Shown here piece by piece: positions 1 to 5,117 of a DNA stretch of 11,167 nucleotides. A program made the translations under genes and the position numbers. The first letter of the stretch is position 1, and each line of letters begins with the position of its first letter. The notes beneath the pieces were generated by a model that did no database searches, was not told where the DNA came from, and saw nothing but the letters and a program-made list of their open reading frames with translations. This DNA is from an uncultured Enorma sp. (GTDB lineage: Bacteria; Actinomycetota; Coriobacteriia; Coriobacteriales; Coriobacteriaceae). The stretch spans positions 1 to 11,167 of the forward strand of contig CAJLVH010000054.1 in the NCBI GenBank assembly GCA_905210055.1, read 5' to 3'.

Positions 1-2
1 TG

Positions 3-536
3 CGTTACAACCCGCATAAGGACGATACGGATCTCGGGCTCGCGCTTTCCGAGGCGGCTGCTCGCTATCCTGGTGTTTTGCTTCACGTCACGTGCCTATC
101 TGGCGGCAATCCCGATCATGCCCTTGCGGTCTTAGGCCGCCTTGCGACCTGGCCCTATGGCGTCGAATGGATTGAAGACGGCTTTGAGGGTCGCATTTTG
201 CAAGCGGGAATGGAATGGGCGATTACCGGTGCCCATGGGGCGCGGTTCTCGTTCGTACCGCTCAGCGCCGATGGCACCGAGGTGTCTGAGGAGGGCATGC
301 GCTGGGAACTTGACCACGCCCGCGTTCCGCTGCTCGCCGATCTGGGCATCTCGAACGTCATCGAGACGGACCCCGCGCGCCGGCACCATCGCCTGCTGGC
401 TCTTCCGCGTGTAAAATTACCCCAGGGACTTTTTTACATTGCCCCGTACTCGCAACGAGCTAAAGGCTCATTCACAGCGCAATGTAAAAAAGTCCCTGGG
501 GTAATTTTACACGGGGAGCCGCAACGGCTTCGATGA
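3..536 (+). CDS. thiN: Thiamine diphosphokinase, C-terminal part (5' end outside window)
   Basis: The enzyme transfers pyrophosphate from ATP to thiamine, giving thiamine diphosphate in the cytoplasm. The reading frame is open from the left edge, so the N-terminus is missing; 177 codons are visible. Family signatures in the visible part are KDDTD (visible residues 6-10, acidic metal/ATP site), GGNPDHALA (34-42, matching the usual GGxxDHxLAN), and a C-terminal beta-rich domain with SFVPLS (83-88) and the GISNVI segment (115-120) that corresponds to the GxSNE thiamine-site motif. In this family the protein normally ends soon after a final strand like RLLALP (130-135). Here the frame continues: residues 136-171 are encoded by an inverted repeat and only the last six residues by downstream flank. 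The tail is therefore probably acquired and not part of the fold. The family call rests on motif recall; a related pyrophosphokinase is the only alternative I would consider. Confidence 0.8.
   Translation, partial: RYNPHKDDTDLGLALSEAAARYPGVLLHVTCLSGGNPDHALAVLGRLATWPYGVEWIEDGFEGRILQAGMEWAITGAHGARFSFVPLSADGTEVSEEGMRWELDHARVPLLADLGISNVIETDPARRHHRLLALPRVKLPQGLFYIAPYSQRAKGSFTAQCKKVPGVILHGEPQRLR
408..513. repeat. Nested inverted repeat, 35-bp perfect arms
   Basis: The left arm (408-442) and right arm (479-513) are perfect reverse complements over 35 bases, separated by a 36-base spacer (443-478). Each arm is itself a degenerate palindrome: it starts with TGTAAAA and ends with TTTTACA around a CCCCAGGG or CCCTGGGG core (410-438 and 483-511). 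The element is thus two inverted copies of a ~29-bp dyad unit. That layout resembles REP-doublet (REPIN) elements or a small palindromic MITE. It is AT-richer than its surroundings and lies at the very end of the thiN domain, reading through in frame to a stop at 534-536. I see no target-site duplication. In RNA it would form a very long stem-loop, so it may act as a processing or stability structure for the thiN transcript. A bidirectional terminator is less likely because no U-tract follows the stem. Confidence 0.9.
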
Positions 537-561
537 TCCGCTCGCGACTCCCGTAAACGCA

Positions 562-624
562 GGGAGCGCCGACCGTATTCCCGAGCGATTCCGCAGCCAA
601 GCGAGGGAAACGGTCGGCGCTCCC
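562..624. terminator. GC-rich hairpin between convergent thiN and kinase genes
   Basis: GGGAGCGCCGACCGT (562-576) pairs perfectly with 610-624. A further inner stem TTCCC/GGGAA (578-582 with 605-609) is offset by one bulged base. The hairpin sits between the stop codons of the two convergent genes, where a shared terminator is expected, but neither side carries a U-tract. Function as a terminator, an RNA-end stabiliser or a REP-like repeat are all possible. The bases CTCCC at 548-552 could pair alternatively with GGGAG at 562-566. Confidence 0.55.
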
Positions 625-649
625 GGTCGACCCCGTTACCGCGTCAAGT

Positions 650-1417
650 TTACTGATAATCGAAGACGTCGATCCAGCTCATGAGGAACTCCTCGTTCAC
701 CTTGCGGCCGCGTGCGAGCTCGGAGGCGGCGATGACGGGCAGCCACTGGCGCACGACCTGCTTAGGCATGTCGGCGCGCTCGCAGTACACGTCGAGGTAC
801 GCCTCGGCCTGCTCCTTGCTGTTCAGCGAGAAGAGCAGGTAGGTCATCGCGACGTCGGCGGCAGCGGCGCCCTGGGTGGCATGTGCCCAGTCGCACACGG
901 AAAGCGTGCCGTCTTCGCCCACGATCACGTTCGAGGGGTTGAAGTCGCCATGGCACACGCTCGCGCCCTTCTTGAGGCCGTCGAGGCGCTCGAGCAGGTT
1001 GTAGCGGGTCGTGGCGTTGATGGCCTCGAGGCCGTTGATCATGCGGGCGTACTTCGGTCCCTGGAGGTTGAGGAGCGGCGACGAGTAGTTGTGGATCTCG
1101 ATCTGCAGATCGACGAACTGCTCGAGGTACTCGCCGAAACGCTGGGGCTCGGCCTCGATCTTCTCGGCGAGGGTCACGCCGGGAACCTTGGTGGTGATGA
1201 GCGCCCAGCCAGCCTCTTCGCCCTCAAGCTGCGTCACCTCGAGCGCACGCGGGCTGCGGATGCCGCACTCGTTGATGCGCGCGAGATTCAGCGCCTCATT
1301 GAAGACGTCGGAGACGGGCTTGGTCTCGTTGAAGACCTTCGCGATCTTATCGCCCAGGTCGTAGACGACCTTGTTGCCGCGGCGGGCGATTTCGATCTTG
1401 GAATCGGGGAGGATCAT
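650..1417 (-). CDS. Aminoglycoside phosphotransferase-fold kinase, substrate unknown
   Basis: This is a 255-residue protein of the APH/choline-kinase-like superfamily, predicted cytoplasmic. Visible kinase landmarks are a candidate ATP-binding lysine in KIAKVF (24-29), a hinge-like segment ALITTKVPG (72-80), the catalytic Brenner-type motif HGDFNPSN (156-163, with Asp158 and Asn163), and the metal-binding Asp176 in CDW. The length is close to small members of the family, but no substrate-pocket feature tells me what is phosphorylated; small alcohols or sugars are as likely as aminoglycosides. I chose the ATG at 1417 because AAAGGA lies 10 bases upstream (1428-1433) and the protein starts neatly at the kinase N-lobe. 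A longer frame to 1486 exists but its 23 extra residues look like leader sequence. It lies 129 bases downstream of adhE on the same strand, with a hairpin between them, so co-transcription would require readthrough. Confidence 0.85.
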   Translation of the reverse strand: MILPDSKIEIARRGNKVVYDLGDKIAKVFNETKPVSDVFNEALNLARINECGIRSPRALEVTQLEGEEAGWALITTKVPGVTLAEKIEAEPQRFGEYLEQFVDLQIEIHNYSSPLLNLQGPKYARMINGLEAINATTRYNLLERLDGLKKGASVCHGDFNPSNVIVGEDGTLSVCDWAHATQGAAAADVAMTYLLFSLNSKEQAEAYLDVYCERADMPKQVVRQWLPVIAASELARGRKVNEEFLMSWIDVFDYQ

Positions 1418-1469
1418 AGCGATACCATCCTTTCTTTGGGTGAACCTAGTTCCATGGTACCCATTGGCA

Positions 1470-1506
1470 CAGAGCGCCGTCCGCAAACGAGGCGAACGGC
1501 GCTCTG
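1470..1506 (-). terminator. Hairpin after adhE (putative terminator or attenuator)
   Basis: CAGAGCGCCGT (1470-1480) pairs perfectly with ACGGCGCTCTG (1496-1506) around a 15-base loop, 40 bases past the adhE stop codon. No U-tract follows in the adhE direction, so it may only partly terminate and allow readthrough into the kinase gene. Its outer 8-bp stem GAGCGCCG/CGGCGCTC is identical to the outer stem of the hairpin on the far side of the kinase gene (564-571 with 615-622). Confidence 0.5.
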
Positions 1507-1546
1507 CATTAGGTGAGCGAAGGGCACGCTTAGGTGCCAGCGCTAG

Positions 1547-4186
1547 TTACGCCTCGTAGGACTGGGGCTCGCGGCCGTAGTAGGCGTCGAGGTACAGCTC
1601 CTTGATCTCGGAAATGAGCGGGTAGCGCGGGTTGGCGCCGGTGCACTGGTCGTTGAAGGCTTGCTCGCTCATCTCGTCGAGCGTGTCGAGGAAGTACTTC
1701 TCGTCCACGCCGTACTCGGCGATGGTCTTCTTGATGCCGATGGTGTCCATGAGGTCCTCGAGCTTCTTGATGAAGTTCTCGAACACCTCGGCGTCGTCCT
1801 TGCCGGTGCAGCCGCAGTACCGGCCCATCTCGGCGTAGTCGTGCAGCGCGTGCGGGTACTGGTACTGCGAGAACGTGCCCATCTTGACGGGCTTCTCGGC
1901 CGCGTTGTAGCGCATGACGCGGGTGAGGATGACCGCGTTGGCGAGACCATGGGGCAGGTGATGGAAGGCGCCGAGCTTGTGGGCCATGGAGTGGTTCACG
2001 CCGAGGAAGGCGTTCGCGAAGGCCATGCCGGCGAGGCAGGAGGCGTTGTGCATCTCCTCGCGGGCGTGCGGATCCGAGGCGCCCTTCTCATAGGCGGCCG
2101 GCAGGTTCTCGAAGACGAGCTTCGCGGCGCGCATGGAGAGGCCCTTGGTGTAGTCGGAGCTCATGATCGAGACGAAGGACTCGATGGCGTGCGTCATGAC
2201 GTCGATGCCGGAGGCGCAGGTGAGGCCCTTCGGCGCGGTCATGGCGTTGTCCACGTCGACGATGGCCATGTTCGGCATGAGCTGGTAGTCGGTGATGGGC
2301 CACTTGATGCCGGTCTCGGCGTCGGTGATGATGGCGAAGGGCGTCACCTCGGAGCCCGTGCCCGACGAGGTCGGGACGGCCACGAAGTAGGCCTTCTTGC
2401 CCATCTCGGGGAAGGTGTAGACGCGCTTGCGGATGTCCATGAAGTCCATGGCCATGTCCTCGAAGTTCGCCTCGGGGTGCTCGTACATGAGCCACATGAT
2501 CTTGCCGGCGTCCATGGCCGAGCCGCCGCCGACGGCGATGATGAGGTCGGGCTCGAACAGGCGCATGCGCTCCACGCCGCGCTCGGCGTCCTGCAGGCGC
2601 GGGTCGGGCTGGATGTCGTAGAAGCAGTCGTGCGCGACGCCCATCTCATCGAGCTTGGCCTCGATGGCGCGGCAGTTGCCGTTCTTGTACAGGAACTGGT
2701 CGGTCACGATGAAGGCGCGCTTCTTGCCCATGGCGCGGCCGAGCTCCTCGAGCGCGACGGGCGTGCAGCCCTTCTTGAAGTAGACCTTCTCGGGAGCGCG
2801 GAACCACAGCATGTTCTCGCGGCGCTCCGCGACGGACTTGATGTTGAGCAAGTGCTTCACCCCAACGTTCTCGGAGACGGAGTTGCCACCCCAGGAGCCG
2901 CAGCCCAGCGTGAGCGACGGCTTCATGGCGAAGTTGTAGAGGTCGCCGATGCCGCCCTGGCTGGAGGGCGTGTTGATCACGATGCGGCAGGCCTTCATGG
3001 TCTGCTCGAAGAGCGCGATCTTGTCCTTCTGCGCGGGGTGCACGTAGAGCGACGCGGTGTGACCGGGGCCGCCGGCGAGCACGAGGTGCTCGGCCTTGTC
3101 CACGGCCTCCTGGAAGTCCTTCGCGTGGTACATGGCGAGTACGGGGGAGAGCTTCTCGTGGGAGAACTCCTCCTTCAGCGGGTCGGTCGAGGTGACCTCG
3201 GCGATGAGGATCTTGGTCTTGGCGGGCACCTCGATGCCGGCGAGCTCGGCGATCTTGGCCGCGGGCATGCCGGGGATACGGTGGTCGAGGGCGCCGTTCT
3301 TGAACATGGCCTCGCGCAGAGCCTCGAGCTCCTTGCCCTTCTTCACGAAGTAGCAGCCGCGACGCTTGAACTCGGCCTTGACGTCGTCGTAGATGGAGTC
3401 GAGAACGGTCACGGACTGCTCAGAGGCGCAGATCATGCCATTGTCGAACGTCTTGGAGTGGATGATGGAGTTCACGGCGTTCAGGATGTCGGCCGTGTCG
3501 TCGATGACGACAGGGGTGTTGCCGGCGCCGACGCCGAGGGCGGGCTTACCGGAGGAGTAGGCGCTCTTCACCATGCCGGGGCCACCGGTGGCGAGAATGA
3601 TGTCGACATCGCTCATGAGCTTTGCGGTGAGCTCAAGCGTGGGCTGATCGATCCAGCCGATGATGCCCTCGGGCGCGCCGGCCTTGACGGCGGCCTCGAG
3701 CACGACCTTCGCGGCAGCGATGGTGCACTGCGCGGCTGCGGGGTGCGGCGAGATGATGATGGCGTTGCGGGTCTTCAGGCAGATGAGCGTCTTGAAGATG
3801 GCCGTCGAGGTGGGGTTCGTGGTGGGGATGACCGCGCCCACGATACCGATCGGCTCGGCGATCTTGGTCATGCCATAGGCCTCATCGCGTTCGATGACAC
3901 CGCAAGTCTTCGTGTTCTTGTAGGCGTTGTAGATGTACTCGGCTGCGTAGTGGTTCTTGATGACCTTGTCTTCGAGCACGCCGCGCTTCGTCTCCTCGAC
4001 CGCCATCTTGGCGAGCGGGATGCGCTGCTTGTTGGCGGCCATGGCGGCCTCGAAGAAGATCTTGTCCACCTGCTCTTGCGTGTAGGTGGCGAAGACCTTT
4101 TGGGCCTCGCGCATCTGCACGAGCTTCGCCTCGAGGGCGTCGACGGAGTCGATGGCCTCAGGGGCAGAGGATGCCTTTTTCACCAT
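1547..4186 (-). CDS. adhE: Bifunctional aldehyde-alcohol dehydrogenase
   Basis: AdhE reduces acetyl-CoA to acetaldehyde and then to ethanol, using two NADH, and so regenerates NAD+ in anaerobic fermentation. The 879-residue length is normal for the family. Residues 1 to ~445 are the CoA-acylating aldehyde dehydrogenase, with the catalytic Cys253 in DNGMICASEQ (248-257). Residues ~455-870 are the iron-dependent alcohol dehydrogenase, with the NAD-binding GGGSAMDAGK (552-561). Metal ligands are Asp662 and His666 (DVMTHAIES), His732 (NHSMAH) and His746 (LPHGLAN). These four sit at a constant offset of nine from the E. coli ligands as I recall them, so both active sites appear intact. AdhE proteins typically assemble into cytoplasmic spirosome filaments. 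The start ATG has CTCCTT (AAGGAG on the coding strand, 4193-4198) six bases upstream. It is transcribed from its own promoter, being separated from upstream rpmB by a strong terminator. Confidence 0.97.
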   Translation of the reverse strand: MVKKASSAPEAIDSVDALEAKLVQMREAQKVFATYTQEQVDKIFFEAAMAANKQRIPLAKMAVEETKRGVLEDKVIKNHYAAEYIYNAYKNTKTCGVIERDEAYGMTKIAEPIGIVGAVIPTTNPTSTAIFKTLICLKTRNAIIISPHPAAAQCTIAAAKVVLEAAVKAGAPEGIIGWIDQPTLELTAKLMSDVDIILATGGPGMVKSAYSSGKPALGVGAGNTPVVIDDTADILNAVNSIIHSKTFDNGMICASEQSVTVLDSIYDDVKAEFKRRGCYFVKKGKELEALREAMFKNGALDHRIPGMPAAKIAELAGIEVPAKTKILIAEVTSTDPLKEEFSHEKLSPVLAMYHAKDFQEAVDKAEHLVLAGGPGHTASLYVHPAQKDKIALFEQTMKACRIVINTPSSQGGIGDLYNFAMKPSLTLGCGSWGGNSVSENVGVKHLLNIKSVAERRENMLWFRAPEKVYFKKGCTPVALEELGRAMGKKRAFIVTDQFLYKNGNCRAIEAKLDEMGVAHDCFYDIQPDPRLQDAERGVERMRLFEPDLIIAVGGGSAMDAGKIMWLMYEHPEANFEDMAMDFMDIRKRVYTFPEMGKKAYFVAVPTSSGTGSEVTPFAIITDAETGIKWPITDYQLMPNMAIVDVDNAMTAPKGLTCASGIDVMTHAIESFVSIMSSDYTKGLSMRAAKLVFENLPAAYEKGASDPHAREEMHNASCLAGMAFANAFLGVNHSMAHKLGAFHHLPHGLANAVILTRVMRYNAAEKPVKMGTFSQYQYPHALHDYAEMGRYCGCTGKDDAEVFENFIKKLEDLMDTIGIKKTIAEYGVDEKYFLDTLDEMSEQAFNDQCTGANPRYPLISEIKELYLDAYYGREPQSYEA

Positions 4187-4226
4187 GTGTCTCTCCTTGC
4201 GTATGGTGACTTATCCTACAGCCACG

Positions 4227-4255
4227 ATTTTAGCAAGATATTTCTCGGTGAACGG
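4227..4255 (-). promoter_or_regulatory. adhE promoter, extended -10 type
   Basis: On the minus strand TGC-TAAAAT (4235 down to 4227) is an extended -10 element, about 40 bases upstream of the adhE start codon. No good -35 hexamer lies at 16-18 bases (the best is CGTTCA at 4249-4254), which fits an extended -10 promoter or one that depends on an activator. Direct repeats overlap the -35 position. The start site was inferred by eye. Confidence 0.5.
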
Positions 4256-4277
4256 TAAGATTCCGGTAAATGGTAAA
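4247..4277. repeat. Four GGTRA direct repeats over the adhE -35 region
   Basis: GGTGAAC (4247), GGTAAGA (4254), GGTAAAT (4265) and GGTAAAT (4272) form two heptad pairs. Start-to-start spacing is 7, 11 and 7, so the pairs are 18 bases apart. They cover the expected -35 position of the adhE promoter. Direct repeats placed like this are typical of activator or response-regulator sites, but I do not recognise the motif. Confidence 0.45.
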
Positions 4278-4280
4278 TTT

Positions 4281-4306
4281 AAGCGTTTCAAATATTTTTA
4301 ACGCTT
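4281..4306. promoter_or_regulatory. AAGCGTT-N12-AACGCTT inverted repeat upstream of adhE
   Basis: Perfect 7-base arms (4281-4287 and 4300-4306) flank an AT-only-like spacer, just upstream of the GGTRA repeats. The site could be an operator for redox or carbon control of adhE. It does not match the Rex consensus (TTGTGAAnnnnTTCACAA) and only loosely resembles cre-type sites (TGAAA-CGCTT, one base short). Confidence 0.35.
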
Positions 4307-4319
4307 CAATTTTTGTCAG

Positions 4320-4332
4320 CCTGCTGAGCAGG
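4320..4332. promoter_or_regulatory. CCTGCTGAGCAGG palindrome
   Basis: A 13-base palindrome with 6-base arms around a single central base lies between rpmB and adhE and is flanked by short T and A runs. It could be a protein-binding dyad. A terminator is unlikely because a one-base loop cannot fold as a full stem. It lies about 90 bases upstream of the adhE -10. Confidence 0.25.
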
Positions 4333-4404
4333 AAAAATGATTGCGCTTGAACGGTGACAATTGCGAGAGCGCCAGCGAATAACCGAGGCGCGACAGGACG
4401 ACGA

Positions 4405-4440
4405 TGCAAACAGAAAAGCGCGCCCCGAAGGACGCGCTTT
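4405..4440 (-). terminator. Rho-independent terminator of rpmB
   Basis: On the minus strand AAAGCGCGTCC pairs with GGGCGCGCTTT through an 11-bp stem with one U-G wobble, capped by a UUCG tetraloop. It is followed by TTTTCTGTTT. It starts 33 bases after the rpmB stop codon and insulates adhE from rpmB transcription. Confidence 0.92.
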
Positions 4441-4473
4441 CAAGCACAAAGATAATCCCAAGGAGAGGGAATG

Positions 4474-4662
4474 CTACGAACGAGCAACCTTGCCGGACTT
4501 GAGGCAGGTGGTGCAGACGTTCATCTTCTTGCGCTGGCCGTCGACCACGCAGTAGACGCGCTGGATGTTGGGACGGAACTTACGGTTGGTCACGCGGTGG
4601 GAGTGGCTGATGGAGCGACCAGCAACGGGGTGCTTACCGCAGACTTCGCAAACTTTGGACAT
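4474..4662 (-). CDS. rpmB: 50S ribosomal protein L28
   Basis: This 62-residue protein is the bacterial large-subunit protein L28, which binds 23S rRNA. It begins MSKVCEVCGK and contains the family segment SHSHRVTNRKFRPNIQ (19-34). It carries two CxxC pairs, Cys5/Cys8 and Cys50/Cys53, so it is the zinc-binding (C+) form; genomes often keep a second zinc-free copy elsewhere for zinc starvation. Start choice is clear: AAGGAGG (4671-4677 on the complementary strand) lies eight bases upstream of the ATG. A longer frame continues upstream to about 5040, but that extension has no SD site and is basic low-quality sequence, so I reject it. The gene is monocistronic, with its own promoter and terminator. 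Confidence 0.96.
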   Translation of the reverse strand: MSKVCEVCGKHPVAGRSISHSHRVTNRKFRPNIQRVYCVVDGQRKKMNVCTTCLKSGKVARS

Positions 4663-4716
4663 ATTCAAACCCTCCTTGGGTGGTCTGGAACTATCCGGCT
4701 GAACAAACAGATAGGA

Positions 4717-4725
4717 ACTATAGCA
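4717..4725 (-). promoter_or_regulatory. rpmB promoter, extended -10
   Basis: TGC-TATAGT on the minus strand is a near-consensus extended -10, about 55 bases upstream of the rpmB ATG. The -35 is weak (candidate TTGCAC, spaced too far at ~20 bases). A perfect 12-base palindrome TCTTCATGAAGA (4749-4760) sits just upstream of the expected -35. Confidence 0.6.
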
Positions 4726-4748
4726 CAAATGAAGCAATATACGTGCAA

Positions 4749-4760
4749 TCTTCATGAAGA
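4749..4760. promoter_or_regulatory. TCTTCATGAAGA palindrome upstream of the rpmB promoter
   Basis: This is a perfect 12-base palindrome, slightly extended by AA on one side and GATT on the other. Its position next to the rpmB -35 suggests an operator, but no known regulator motif is recognised and chance is possible. Confidence 0.25.
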
Positions 4761-4981
4761 GATTTTCTGGACTTGTGACCACGTCGTTCAAATGACGCCG
4801 CAGGCGCGAGATGGCGTCGTAAAGATGCTGCCCCGTCCGGCGTGAAGCGATGTCTTGGGGGATGGAATGAAGAAGATGTGTCCTGGCGAGAGAATCGCGA
4901 ACTCGACGGGTTGCGTGGGCGGCGTGGGGTAGAAACACATGATGCGCGTCGCGCCTTACGGCGTGGCCTGTGGCACGCCCC

Positions 4982-5009
4982 TTGACGCGTATATACATAT
5001 TAGTATCTG
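4982..5009 (+). promoter_or_regulatory. Candidate promoter of the ABC exporter operon
   Basis: TTGACG (4982-4987), a 16-base AT-rich spacer and TATCTG (5004-5009) form a plausible but imperfect sigma-70-like promoter. A start near 5016 would give a leader of about 100 bases. This is the only strongly AT-rich patch in the region, which supports the placement. Confidence 0.45.
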
Positions 5010-5045
5010 CTTCGCATCTCGGTAGGATCGCCCCGCGCATCGCAC

Positions 5046-5083
5046 GCGGCGATACGCCGCTATCGTCGGCGGGACCACCGCCG
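5046..5083 (+). promoter_or_regulatory. Alternating complementary segments in the ABC operon leader
   Basis: Four short GC segments occur in order: GCGGCG (5046-5051), CGCCGC (5055-5060), CGGCGG (5067-5072) and CCGCCG (5078-5083). Segments 1:2, 2:3 and 3:4 are complementary, so the hairpins are mutually exclusive, as in an attenuator. No U-tract follows segment 4, so any control would more likely act on translation or RNA stability. Low sequence complexity could also produce this by chance. Confidence 0.35.
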
Positions 5084-5117
5084 TGCGCAGAATCGCTCGG
5101 AACCAGGAGGATGTCCG

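Larger units (their letters stand above)
4761..5117. other. Divergent intergenic region between rpmB and ABC operon
   Basis: This 357-base stretch has no credible gene. It holds a small inverted repeat GGCGTG/CACGCC (4960-4965 with 4974-4979), a candidate plus-strand promoter (4982-5009) and a GC-rich leader (5046-5083). The SD AGGAGG at 5105-5110 precedes the first ABC gene. The bases between about 4761 and 4955 show only short GC-rich repeats such as GACGCC/GGCGTC. Confidence 0.6.

Noticed and set aside
1418..1486. 23-residue N-terminal extension of the phosphotransferase
   Set aside because: It covers the SD at 1428-1433 and part of the upstream hairpin, and adds no family sequence.
881..1516. 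A 211-codon plus-strand frame opposite the phosphotransferase
   Set aside because: Leu/Val/Asp-rich shadow with no SD; the kinase motifs on the minus strand explain this region.
1661..4258. An 865-codon plus-strand open frame lying opposite adhE
   Set aside because: It mirrors adhE exactly, is rich in Val, Leu, Gly, His and Asp as expected from the complement of GC-rich codons, has no domain, and no SD. It is an antisense shadow.
4200..4380. Rex (redox repressor) operator upstream of adhE
   Set aside because: No TTGTGAAnnnnTTCACAA or TTGTTAAnnnnTTAACAA-like dyad could be found despite the expectation for adhE.
4765..4800. A T-arm-like GTTCAAAT flanked by CGTC/GACG, possible tRNA
   Set aside because: The stem is only four bases, the loop is eight bases, and no acceptor, D or anticodon arms are found around it.
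4663..5040. N-terminal extension of rpmB to give a 188-residue protein
   Set aside because: L28 is ~62 residues; a strong SD sits before the internal ATG at 4662, and the extension crosses the promoter.
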